From positions 1-49,373 of the forward strand of contig NZ_BJNO01000030.1 in NCBI RefSeq assembly GCF_006539725.1: a stretch of DNA of 49,373 bases, in the 5' to 3' direction. Each line of letters opens with the position of its first letter. Positions within the stretch are counted from its first letter, which is position 1. Shown here in pieces: positions 39,708 through 49,373 of this stretch. The notes beneath the pieces are model-generated. The model saw only the letters and a list, made by a program, of their open reading frames with translations. It was not told where the DNA came from and searched no databases. This DNA is from Klebsiella terrigena (GTDB taxonomy: Bacteria > Pseudomonadota > Gammaproteobacteria > Enterobacterales > Enterobacteriaceae). The translations under genes and the position numbers were made by a program.

Positions 39708-41499
39708 TCTGCTTTTGGCTGGCGTGCTGTTTCTGTTCGCCGCCGTTGTCGCGGTACCGCTGGCCGCCCGGCTGGGCATTGGTGCGGTACTCGGCTATCT
39801 GCTCGCCGGGATCGCCATTGGCCCGTGGGGGCTGGGGTTCATCAGCGACGTCGATGAAATCCTTCATTTCTCCGAGCTGGGCGTGGTGTTCCTGATGTTT
39901 ATCATCGGGCTCGAGCTCAACCCGTCGAAGCTCTGGCGCCTGAGAAGCTCCATCTTTGGCGTTGGGGCGGCCCAGGTTTTATGCAGCGCGGCAATCCTCG
40001 GCGGCCTGCTGATGGTCACCGGATTCACGTGGCAGGCGGCGGTTGTCGGCGGGATTGGCTTAGCGATGTCCTCTACGGCGATGGCGTTGCAGCTGATGCG
40101 CGAGAAGGGGATGAGCCGCAGTGAGTCCGGCCAGCTGGGATTCTCCGTTCTGCTGTTTCAGGATTTGGCGGTGATCCCCGCGCTGGCGCTGGTACCGCTG
40201 CTGGCCGGCTCCGGCGACGATCGCTTTGATTGGGTGACGATAGGGATGAAGGTGCTGGCCTTTGCCGGCATGCTGATCGGCGGCCGCTTTTTACTGCGGC
40301 CGGTGTTCCGTTTTATCGCGGCCTCCGGCGTGCGGGAGGTTTTTACCGCCGCGACGCTGCTGCTGGTGTTGGGTTCGGCGCTGTTTATGGATGCGCTCGG
40401 CCTGTCGATGGCGCTGGGAACCTTCATCGCCGGGGTACTGCTGGCTGAAAGCGAATATCGCCACGAGCTGGAAATCGCCATTGAGCCTTTTAAAGGTCTT
40501 CTGCTCGGCCTGTTCTTTATCTCCGTTGGCATGGCGCTGAATCTGGGCGTTCTCTACACCCATCTGCTGTGGGTCGCCGCCAGCGTCGCGGCGCTGGTGA
40601 TGGTGAAAGCGCTCGTGCTGTACGTTCTGGCGCGGGTGTACGGCCTTCGCAGCTCGGAGCGGATGCAGTTTGCCGGAGTCCTGAGCCAGGGCGGGGAGTT
40701 TGCCTTTGTGCTGTTCTCGTTACCGGCTTCGCTGCGGCTGTTCGAAAATGACCAGATGGCGCTGCTGCTGGTCACGGTTACGCTGTCGATGATGACCACG
40801 CCGCTGCTGATGACCCTGATAGATTACGTGCTCTCCCGACGCTTTAACCAGCCGGAGGAAGAGGACGAAGCGCCGTGGGTTGAGGATGATAAACCGCAGG
40901 TGATTATCGTCGGCTTCGGCCGCTTTGGGCAGGTCATTGGCCGTCTGCTGATGGCCAACAAAATGCGCATTACCGTGCTTGAGCGCGATATCAGCGCGGT
41001 GAACCTGATGCGTAAATATGGCTATAAGGTTTACTTCGGCGATGCGACGCAGCTGGAGCTACTGCGCTCGGCGGGAGCGGAGGACGCGCAGTCAATCGTG
41101 ATTACCTGCAACGAGCCGGAAGATACCATGAAGCTGGTTGAGATGTGTCAGCAGCACTTTCCGCATCTGCACATTCTGGCGCGAGCGCGGGGCCGCGTTG
41201 AAGCCCATGAGCTGCTGCAGGCCGGGGTGGCGCAGTTCTCGCGCGAAACCTTCTCCAGCGCGCTGGAGCTGGGGCGCAAGGCGCTGGTCAGCGTCGGAAT
41301 GCATCCGCATCAGGCGCAGCGCGCGCAGCTGCACTTCCGTCGTCTGGATATGCGAATGCTGCGAGAGTTAATGCCGGTACATACTGATACTCTGCAGATA
41401 TCGCGCGTGCGGGAAGCGCGGCGGGAGCTGGAGGAGATTTTTCAGCGTGAAATGCAGAAAGAGAGCAGGCAGCTTGACGGCTGGGATGAGTTTGAATAA
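39694..41499 (+). CDS. kefB: Glutathione-regulated K+/H+ antiporter KefB
   Basis: Inner-membrane K+ efflux system that acidifies the cytoplasm on exposure to electrophiles; kept closed by glutathione and opened by glutathione adducts. The 601 residues (E. coli length) contain a CPA2 antiporter domain with about twelve membrane helices (1-375), a linker rich in acidic residues (about 385-400), and a regulatory KTN/TrkA-N domain starting at [17 protein letters not shown] (about 403) with the Rossmann fingerprint, ending in a charged tail. It overlaps kefG by 14 bp and is followed by yheV after 13 bp. Confidence 0.98.
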   Translation: MEGADLLLAGVLFLFAAVVAVPLAARLGIGAVLGYLLAGIAIGPWGLGFISDVDEILHFSELGVVFLMFIIGLELNPSKLWRLRSSIFGVGAAQVLCSAAILGGLLMVTGFTWQAAVVGGIGLAMSSTAMALQLMREKGMSRSESGQLGFSVLLFQDLAVIPALALVPLLAGSGDDRFDWVTIGMKVLAFAGMLIGGRFLLRPVFRFIAASGVREVFTAATLLLVLGSALFMDALGLSMALGTFIAGVLLAESEYRHELEIAIEPFKGLLLGLFFISVGMALNLGVLYTHLLWVAASVAALVMVKALVLYVLARVYGLRSSERMQFAGVLSQGGEFAFVLFSLPASLRLFENDQMALLLVTVTLSMMTTPLLMTLIDYVLSRRFNQPEEEDEAPWVEDDKPQVIIVGFGRFGQVIGRLLMANKMRITVLERDISAVNLMRKYGYKVYFGDATQLELLRSAGAEDAQSIVITCNEPEDTMKLVEMCQQHFPHLHILARARGRVEAHELLQAGVAQFSRETFSSALELGRKALVSVGMHPHQAQRAQLHFRRLDMRMLRELMPVHTDTLQISRVREARRELEEIFQREMQKESRQLDGWDEFE

Positions 41500-41512
41500 A
41501 GGGTAAATCATT

Positions 41513-41713
41513 ATGGCAGTGCGTAAACGTTTTATCGCCGGGGCAAAATGCCCGGCGTGCCAGGCCCAGGATTCTCTGGCAATGTGGCGGGAAAATAATG
41601 TCGATATTGTTGAGTGTGTTAAGTGCGGACACCAGATGCGCGAGGCGGATAAAGAGGCCCGCGAGCACGTACGTAAAGACGAACAAGTGATCGGCATTTT
41701 TCATCCGGACTAG
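41513..41713 (+). CDS. yheV: Zinc-ribbon protein YheV
   Basis: Small uncharacterised protein of 66 residues, the E. coli length. It has a clear zinc-ribbon with two CxxC knuckles, CPAC at 13-16 and CVKC at 35-38, and an acidic/basic tail. No function is established. It lies 13 bp after kefB and probably shares its transcript. Confidence 0.95.
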   Translation: MAVRKRFIAGAKCPACQAQDSLAMWRENNVDIVECVKCGHQMREADKEAREHVRKDEQVIGIFHPD

Positions 41714-41807
41714 CGTTATCTGTCGCCTTTTTTTAAGCTAGAGGGTACACGGCTGCAGAATTCCGCTACAATCTGCGCCACTATTCTTCCCATGCTCAGG
41801 AGATATC

Positions 41808-42407
41808 ATGAAAGTAGCAAAAGACCTGGTGGTCAGCCTGGCCTATCAGGTACGTACAGAAGACGGTGTGTTGGTTGATGAGTCTCCGGTAAGCGCGCCG
41901 CTGGACTACCTGCATGGTCACGGCTCCCTGATTTCCGGCCTGGAAACTGCGCTGGATGGTCATGAAGTGGGCGACAAATTTGATGTTGCTGTCGGCGCGA
42001 ACGATGCGTACGGCCAGTACGACGAAAACCTGGTTCAGCGCGTTCCTAAAGACGTCTTCATGGGCGTTGATGAGCTGCAGGTTGGCATGCGTTTCCTGGC
42101 GGAAACCGATCAGGGTCCGGTACCGGTTGAAATTACCGAAGTTGACGACGAGCACGTAGTTGTTGACGGTAACCACATGCTGGCTGGCCAAAACCTGAAG
42201 TTCAACGTTGAAGTTGTGGCGATTCGTGAAGCAACGGCTGAAGAGCTGGAGCACGGTCATGTACACGGCGCGAATGGTCACGATCACGACCATGACCACG
42301 ATCATGACGGATGCTGCGGTGGCCACGGTCACAGCCATGACCACGACCACGGTCACGAACATGGCAAAGGCGGCTGTGGCGGTAACGGCGGCTGCGGCTG
42401 TCACTAA
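41808..42407 (+). CDS. slyD: Peptidyl-prolyl isomerase and metallochaperone SlyD
   Basis: Cytosolic FKBP-type prolyl isomerase and chaperone that also supplies nickel for hydrogenase maturation. The 199 residues (E. coli 196) consist of the FKBP domain (1-70 and 130-145) with an inserted-flap chaperone domain (about 70-130), then a metal-binding tail (about 149-199) packed with His, Asp, Cys and Gly, including HDHDHDHDHDG and GCCGGHGHSHDHDHGHEHG. The tail is slightly longer than in E. coli and ends in several Cys. Ribosome site AGGAG precedes the ATG. It shares a terminator with slyX. Confidence 0.98.
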   Translation: MKVAKDLVVSLAYQVRTEDGVLVDESPVSAPLDYLHGHGSLISGLETALDGHEVGDKFDVAVGANDAYGQYDENLVQRVPKDVFMGVDELQVGMRFLAETDQGPVPVEITEVDDEHVVVDGNHMLAGQNLKFNVEVVAIREATAEELEHGHVHGANGHDHDHDHDHDGCCGGHGHSHDHDHGHEHGKGGCGGNGGCGCH

Positions 42408-42457
42408 GACCTGTCGTCTTACAAGCCGCAGGCGCGTTGGCTAGCGCTGCCGGCTAT

Positions 42458-42484
42458 AAAAAAGCGGGGAAACCCGCTTTTTTT
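42458..42484. terminator. Bidirectional terminator between slyD and slyX
   Basis: AAAAAAGCGGG (42458-42468) and CCCGCTTTTTT (42473-42483) form a perfect stem around a GAAA tetraloop, with a T-run on each strand. It sits between the convergent stops of slyD (42407) and slyX (42490). Confidence 0.93.
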
Positions 42485-42489
42485 ACGCC

Positions 42490-42708
42490 TCAATAATGTG
42501 GAGGCGGCGTCTCTTCAGACTGCGATGCGATATACGATGACTGCGTCGCCTTCAGCTTTTCTACCATCAGACGCATATGTTCACGCATCTTTGCCATTTC
42601 GATCTCATGGGCGGTAACGGTCTTGTTGAGGTCTTCAATGGTGATTTCCTGATACGCCAGCCGGCTTTCCAGCTCCGCCAGGCGAGTCTCCAGTTTGCTA
42701 TCGTGCAT
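42490..42708 (-). CDS. slyX: Coiled-coil protein SlyX
   Basis: Small protein of unknown function, 72 residues as in E. coli. Nearly the entire chain from residue 5 to 55 is a heptad-patterned coiled coil ([20 protein letters not shown]), followed by a tail ending ETPPPHY. The ATG at 42708 has AGAGG upstream; the longer frame from 42804 reaches into the fkpA promoter region and is rejected. Divergent from fkpA. Confidence 0.95.
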   Translation of the reverse strand: MHDSKLETRLAELESRLAYQEITIEDLNKTVTAHEIEMAKMREHMRLMVEKLKATQSSYIASQSEETPPPHY

Positions 42709-42786
42709 GAGTAACCTCTTCTGTCTTATCTCGCGGGCGGATTCTACTGAATTTTCAGCATTCGTGCAGCATCGTAACGCCCGACA

Positions 42787-42815
42787 GGAAACTAATTCAT
42801 ACAAAAATAGTCTGA
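42787..42815 (+). promoter_or_regulatory. Probable sigma-E promoter of fkpA
   Basis: GGAAACT (42787-42793) and TCTGA (42811-42815) separated by 17 bp resemble the sigma-E -35 GGAACTT and -10 TCTGA elements. fkpA is a known sigma-E regulon member and the E. coli promoter, as I remember it, is nearly the same. This predicts induction by outer-membrane protein misfolding. The transcript start would be about 110 bp upstream of the ATG. Confidence 0.75.
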
Positions 42816-42930
42816 AAAGAGGCGATATTCAGGTACGTCCGTATGTAGATTTGTCCTGCAACGTTCTATAGTACATTTTTTGCTTTTTACGCTAACCCTG
42901 GGGTGAGATGCCCCGGCCCTGGAGAAATGG

Positions 42931-43761
42931 ATGAAATCACTGTTTAAAGTAACGCTGCTGGCGACCACGATGGCCGTCGCGCTGAATGCACCGCTGACCT
43001 TTGCTGCGGATACCGCTGCAAAGACGGCACCTGCAACGGAAAGCAAATCGGCATTTAAGAATGACGATCAGAAATCTGCTTATGCGCTGGGTGCATCGCT
43101 GGGACGTTACATGGAAAACTCCCTGAAAGAACAAGAAAAACTGGGCATTAAACTGGATAAAGATCAGCTGATCGCTGGCGTGCAGGACGCGTTTGCCGAT
43201 AAGAGCAAACTCTCCGATCAGGAAATCGAACAGACTCTGCAAGCGTTTGAAACTCGTGTGAAAACCGCTGCTCAGCAAAAAATGGAAAAAGATGCATCTG
43301 AGAACGATGCTAAAGGTAAAGCCTATCGCGACACCTTCGCTAAAGAGAAGGGCGTGAAAACCTCTAAATCCGGCCTGCTGTATAAAGTCGAGAAAGCCGG
43401 TACCGGTGACGCACCGAAAGACAGCGATACCGTGGTTGTGAACTACAAAGGGACGCTGATCGACGGTAAAGAGTTCGATAACTCCTATACCCGCGGCGAG
43501 CCGCTCTCTTTCCGTCTGGACGGCGTGATCCCGGGCTGGACTGAAGGCCTGAAGAACATTAAGAAAGGCGGTAAAATCCAGCTGGTCATCCCACCGGATC
43601 TGGCATACGGCAAAACCGGCGTTCCGGGTATCCCGGCTAACTCTACTCTGGTCTTCGACGTAGAGCTGCTGGATATCAAACCGGCTCCGAAAGCGGATGC
43701 GAAGCCTGAAGCTGCCGCTGACGCAAAAGCGGATGCAGCAAGCGCAGACGCTAAGAAGTAA
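42931..43761 (+). CDS. fkpA: Periplasmic FKBP-type prolyl isomerase and chaperone FkpA
   Basis: Folds proteins in the periplasm as a V-shaped dimer. The 276-residue precursor (E. coli 270) has a signal peptide ending at TFA (1-25), an N-terminal helical dimerisation domain (about 30-130) and a C-terminal FKBP domain (about 145-250) with YKGTLIDGKEFDNSY, VIPGWTEGLKNIKKGGK and YGKTGVPGIPANSTLVFDVELL. The final ~25 residues are an Ala/Lys/Asp-rich tail a little longer than in E. coli. It has its own probable sigma-E promoter and a strong terminator. Confidence 0.98.
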   Translation: MKSLFKVTLLATTMAVALNAPLTFAADTAAKTAPATESKSAFKNDDQKSAYALGASLGRYMENSLKEQEKLGIKLDKDQLIAGVQDAFADKSKLSDQEIEQTLQAFETRVKTAAQQKMEKDASENDAKGKAYRDTFAKEKGVKTSKSGLLYKVEKAGTGDAPKDSDTVVVNYKGTLIDGKEFDNSYTRGEPLSFRLDGVIPGWTEGLKNIKKGGKIQLVIPPDLAYGKTGVPGIPANSTLVFDVELLDIKPAPKADAKPEAAADAKADAASADAKK

Positions 43762-43771
43762 TGGAATTGAC

Positions 43772-43804
43772 GCCGCCGCCCTCAAAGGCGGCGGCTTTTT
43801 TATT
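43772..43804 (+). terminator. Terminator downstream of fkpA
   Basis: GCCGCCGCC (43772-43780) pairs with GGCGGCGGC (43787-43795) across CTCAAA, followed by TTTTTTATTT. A textbook rho-independent terminator 10 bp after the fkpA stop. Confidence 0.95.
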
Positions 43805-43910
43805 TGGGGCAGATATAATTAAAACTGGAAAGTGCCTCAAGCGCTGTATTACTTTAGATAGCTTAATCTTATTAATGACGATGAGCCTGCCCTGACAAGC
43901 TACACCTCAT

Positions 43911-44087
43911 CCTTCAAGCTGCCTCTGAGCTGGCTGCATTTGCTGACTCCAGCCTCTTACTGGATTCGGTCCTGGGTATCGATAGGAGACAACCTTGTCT
44001 CTTACAAGAGCCAGCCTTCGGCTGGTCAAATTCGCTGTTGACGAATTTGTCTCAGATTTGCCGCCGCGGCGTACCTTGAACGGTTTT
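43911..44087 (+). repeat. ERIC-like repeat interrupted by a 68-bp hairpin cluster
   Basis: The left part (43911-43985) has the ERIC order CCTTCAAGCTGC, GAGCTGGCTGCATT, GACTCCAG, CTTACTGG and CCTGGGTATC. The right part (44054-44083) resumes with ATTTGCCGCCGCGGCG and ends CCTTGAACGG, pairing with the left end. Between them 43986-44053 is a foreign-looking 68-bp segment bounded by the inverted 7-mer GAGACAA...TTGTCTC. ERIC elements with internal insertions of similar size are known in enterobacteria. Assignment is from consensus memory. Confidence 0.55.
43986..44053. repeat. Three tandem hairpins with terminal inverted repeats
   Basis: Hairpin 1: GAGACAA-cc-TTGTCTC (43986-44001). Hairpin 2: CCAGCC-ttc-GGCTGG (44011-44025). 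Hairpin 3: AAATTCG-ctgttga-CGAATTT (44028-44048). All stems are perfect. The 7-mer TTGTCTC recurs at 44047-44053, so the first GAGACAA can instead pair with the far end and close the entire segment. No coding capacity. Confidence 0.8.
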
Positions 44088-44129
44088 GTGTAAAAAATGA
44101 CAGGCTCCTGAAAAGGAGTGCTTTTTTTC

Positions 44130-44852
44130 ATGTCCAGGTCGCTTTTAACCAACGAAACCAGCGAGCTTGACCTGCTGGATCAACGTCCTTTCGACCAGAC
44201 CGACTTCGATATCCTAAAATCCTATGAAGCGGTGGTGGACGGGTTAGCGATGCTCATTGGTTCCCACTGTGAAATCGTGCTGCATTCTTTACAGGATCTG
44301 AAATGTTCCGCCATTCGCATCGCCAACGGTGAACATACCGGTCGTCAAATCGGCTCGCCAATCACTGACCTGGCGCTGCGTATGCTGCACGATATGACTG
44401 GAGCTGATAGCAGCGTTTCCAAATGCTATTTTACTCGTGCTAAAAGCGGAGTGCTGATGAAGTCGGTGACGATTGCGATACGCAACCGCGAGCACCGGGT
44501 GATCGGCCTTTTGTGCATTAACATGAACCTCGATGTCCCGTTCTCCCAGATTATGAGTACTTTTATTCCGCCGGAAACGCCGGAAGTGAACTCGCAGGTC
44601 AACTTTGCCTCATCGGTTGACGATCTGGTCGCGCAAACCCTCGAGTTTACGATTGAAGAAGTGAACGCCGATCGCAACGTTTCCAATAACGCCAAAAATC
44701 GTCAGATCGTCCTGAATCTTTACGAGAAAGGGATCTTTGATATCAAGGATGCTATCAACCAGGTTGCCGATCGCCTGAATATCTCGAAGCACACGGTGTA
44801 TCTCTATATCCGCCAGTTCAAAAGCGGTGATTTCCAGGGGCTGGATAAGTAA
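44130..44852 (+). CDS. yheO: PAS-like/HTH transcriptional regulator YheO
   Basis: DNA-binding protein of the YheO family, role unproven. The 240 residues from the ATG at 44130 ([10 protein letters not shown]) match the E. coli start. An N-terminal PAS-like sensor part (about 25-145, with [10 protein letters not shown] and [10 protein letters not shown]) is followed by a C-terminal helix-turn-helix (about 190-235: [21 protein letters not shown] then TVYLYIRQF). AAGGAG lies 11 nt upstream. It overlaps the tusD start by one base (TAATG), so it heads yheO-tusD-tusC-tusB. Confidence 0.94.
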   Translation: MSRSLLTNETSELDLLDQRPFDQTDFDILKSYEAVVDGLAMLIGSHCEIVLHSLQDLKCSAIRIANGEHTGRQIGSPITDLALRMLHDMTGADSSVSKCYFTRAKSGVLMKSVTIAIRNREHRVIGLLCINMNLDVPFSQIMSTFIPPETPEVNSQVNFASSVDDLVAQTLEFTIEEVNADRNVSNNAKNRQIVLNLYEKGIFDIKDAINQVADRLNISKHTVYLYIRQFKSGDFQGLDK

Positions 44853-45238
44853 TGCGTTTTGCCATTACGGTGACGGGCCCGGCCTACGGTACGCAGCAGG
44901 CCAGCAGCGCCTGGCAGTTTGCGCAGGCCGTGCTGGAGGAGGGGCATGAGCTGATTTGCGTCTTTTTCTATCGCGAAGGCGTCTATAACGCGAACCAGCT
45001 GACCGCTCCCGCCAGCGATGAGTTTGACCTCGTGCGGGCATGGCAAACATTACACGAAGCGCATGCAGTCTCGCTGCATATCTGCGTTGCGGCGGCGCTG
45101 CGACGCGGAGTGACGGACGAACATGAAGCGCAGCAGCTTGGTTTGTCTGCGTCTAATCTGCAACCTGGATTCACGCTCAGCGGCCTTGGGGCGCTGGCGG
45201 AAGCTGCATTAACCTGCGATCGGATGGTGCAGTTCTGA
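44852..45238 (+). CDS. tusD: Sulfurtransferase subunit TusD
   Basis: Part of the TusBCD complex that relays persulfide sulfur from TusA to TusE and MnmA for 2-thiolation of tRNA wobble uridine. The 128 residues equal E. coli. The sulfur-carrying cysteine is Cys78 in [12 protein letters not shown]. DsrE-like fold. It overlaps yheO and tusC by one base each, indicating tight translational coupling. Confidence 0.97.
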   Translation: MRFAITVTGPAYGTQQASSAWQFAQAVLEEGHELICVFFYREGVYNANQLTAPASDEFDLVRAWQTLHEAHAVSLHICVAAALRRGVTDEHEAQQLGLSASNLQPGFTLSGLGALAEAALTCDRMVQF

Positions 45239-45597
45239 TGAAACGCGTTGCCTTTGTTTTTTCCTCCGCGCCTCATGGCTCCGCGTCCGGCCGGGAAGGC
45301 CTGGATGCGCTGCTGGCTACCTCAGCGCTGACCGATGAGCTCGGCGTTTTCTTTATCGGCGACGGCGTGTTTCAGCTGCTGCCGGAGCAGCGGCCAGGCG
45401 CCATTCTGGCTCGCGACTATATCGCAACCTTTAAGCTCCTCTCCCTGTACGATATCGAACAGTGCTGGATGTGCGCCGCTTCTGCCCGCGAGCGCGGCCT
45501 GTCGCCCTCCACGCGGTGGGTCATAGATGGCGAGTGGCTGGAGCCAGAGGCGCTACGTGCCCGACTCGATGATTTCAACGTGATACTGCGCTTCTGA
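45238..45597 (+). CDS. tusC: Sulfurtransferase subunit TusC
   Basis: Second subunit of the TusBCD sulfur relay. 119 residues as in E. coli, beginning [24 protein letters not shown] with the DsrF-like fold pattern, and with [16 protein letters not shown] near 75-90. It starts on the last base of tusD and ends 7 bp before tusB. Confidence 0.97.
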   Translation: MKRVAFVFSSAPHGSASGREGLDALLATSALTDELGVFFIGDGVFQLLPEQRPGAILARDYIATFKLLSLYDIEQCWMCAASARERGLSPSTRWVIDGEWLEPEALRARLDDFNVILRF

Positions 45598-45604
45598 GGC
45601 CACT

Positions 45605-45892
45605 ATGCTCCACACTCTCAGCGTTTCCCCATGGCATACCGATCTGGCAGCGATGCTGCGTCTGGTAAAGGATGGCGACGATCTGCTGCTGCTTTCCGAT
45701 GGCGTCATCGCGGCAGCCGACGGCGGGCGCTACCTTGAAATCCTGCTTTCCGCCCCCATAACCATCCATGCGCTGCAGGATGATATTGAAGCCCGCGGCC
45801 TGACCGGGCAAATTGCGGGCAGTGTCATCAGGGTTGGCTATACTGACTTCGTCAGACTTGTGCTCAAACACCCTGGACAGTTGGCCTGGTAA
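45605..45892 (+). CDS. tusB: Sulfurtransferase subunit TusB
   Basis: Third subunit of the TusBCD complex, DsrH-like. 95 residues as in E. coli, opening [20 protein letters not shown] and with [11 protein letters not shown] near 28-38. It lies 7 bp after tusC, closing the yheO-tusDCB group. The str operon promoter starts about 20 bp after its stop. Confidence 0.96.
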   Translation: MLHTLSVSPWHTDLAAMLRLVKDGDDLLLLSDGVIAAADGGRYLEILLSAPITIHALQDDIEARGLTGQIAGSVIRVGYTDFVRLVLKHPGQLAW

Positions 45893-45914
45893 TGGCAGGA
45901 TTGTTGTATATTTC

Positions 45915-45943
45915 TTGACACCTTTTCGGCACCGCCCTAGAAT
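45915..45943 (+). promoter_or_regulatory. Promoter of the str operon (rpsL)
   Basis: Consensus -35 TTGACA (45915-45920) and -10 TAGAAT (45938-45943), five of six to TATAAT, separated by exactly 17 bp. This is a strong sigma-70 promoter about 75 bp upstream of rpsL. It is followed by a leader containing the ribosome site of rpsL (CAGGAG). Confidence 0.93.
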
Positions 45944-45965
45944 TCTGCGTCCTCATATTATCTGA

Positions 45966-49373
<3,408 letters not shown>

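Larger units (their letters stand above)
43805..44129. other. fkpA-yheO intergenic region
   Basis: About 325 bp without a gene between the fkpA terminator and yheO. The left part (43805-43905) shows no recognised element. The central part (about 43911-44087) is an interrupted ERIC-like repeat. The yheO ribosome site AAGGAG (44113-44118) closes it. The yheO promoter must lie here but was not identified. Confidence 0.6.

Noticed and set aside
42280-42370. Repetitive CAC/GAC units in slyD as a non-coding tandem repeat
   Set aside because: They encode the in-frame His/Asp-rich metal tail of SlyD, a known feature of the protein.

Overview
The window is an enterobacterial chromosome segment of the core type, from the family Enterobacteriaceae. 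From pck to tufA nearly every protein matches, by my recall, its Escherichia coli or Salmonella counterpart in length and motif content, and CRP, S12, S7 and EF-G look almost unchanged. GC content is moderately high. The gene order is that of the E. coli 74-76 minute region read backwards. Differences point to a relative of Klebsiella, Enterobacter or Citrobacter rather than E. coli itself: no yhgE between pck and hslO, no nirC between nirD and cysG, trpS directly next to cysG without the E. coli yhf/frl block, and a codA-type cytosine deaminase beside nirB. I cannot fix the species.

Layout. 1-6.4 kb (minus): pck for gluconeogenesis, then igaA-yrfG-hslR-hslO, covering envelope stress control, nucleotide hydrolysis and heat-shock rescue. 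6.9-10.1 kb: nudE, convergent with mrcA (PBP1a). 10.2-13.5 kb (plus): hofMNOPQ, the pilMNOPQ-like DNA-uptake cluster, with overlapping genes. 13.9-20.3 kb (plus): the long aroK-aroB-damX-dam-rpe-gph-trpS series, joining aromatic synthesis, cell division, DNA methylation, the pentose phosphate pathway and tryptophanyl-tRNA charging. 20.4-24.8 kb (minus): nirB-nirD-cysG, NADH nitrite reductase and the siroheme it needs, behind a clear FNR plus NarL/NarP control region. 25-27.6 kb: codA and tsgA.

27.8-31.2 kb (plus): ppiA, yhfG-fic-pabA and argD. 31.2-34 kb (minus): yhfK and crp, with crp carrying a candidate autoregulatory site in its leader. 34.2-39 kb: yhfA on plus; prkB, yheT-yheU and yheS on minus. 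39.1-42.4 kb (plus): kefG-kefB-yheV-slyD, glutathione-gated K+ efflux followed by a nickel-binding prolyl isomerase. Then slyX (minus) and fkpA (plus, probable sigma-E promoter). 44.1-45.9 kb: yheO-tusDCB for tRNA thiolation. 45.9 kb to the end: the str operon rpsL-rpsG-fusA-tufA with a near-consensus promoter; tufA runs off the window.

I found no mobile element, prophage, CRISPR array or tRNA. The non-genic structure worth attention is two ERIC-like palindromic repeats, in the aroK leader and upstream of yheO. The second is split by a compact segment containing three tandem hairpins. The other notable feature is the yhfG-fic pair: the Fic catalytic loop is degenerate while YhfG keeps an antitoxin-style motif. 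No convincing undescribed multi-gene system is visible.
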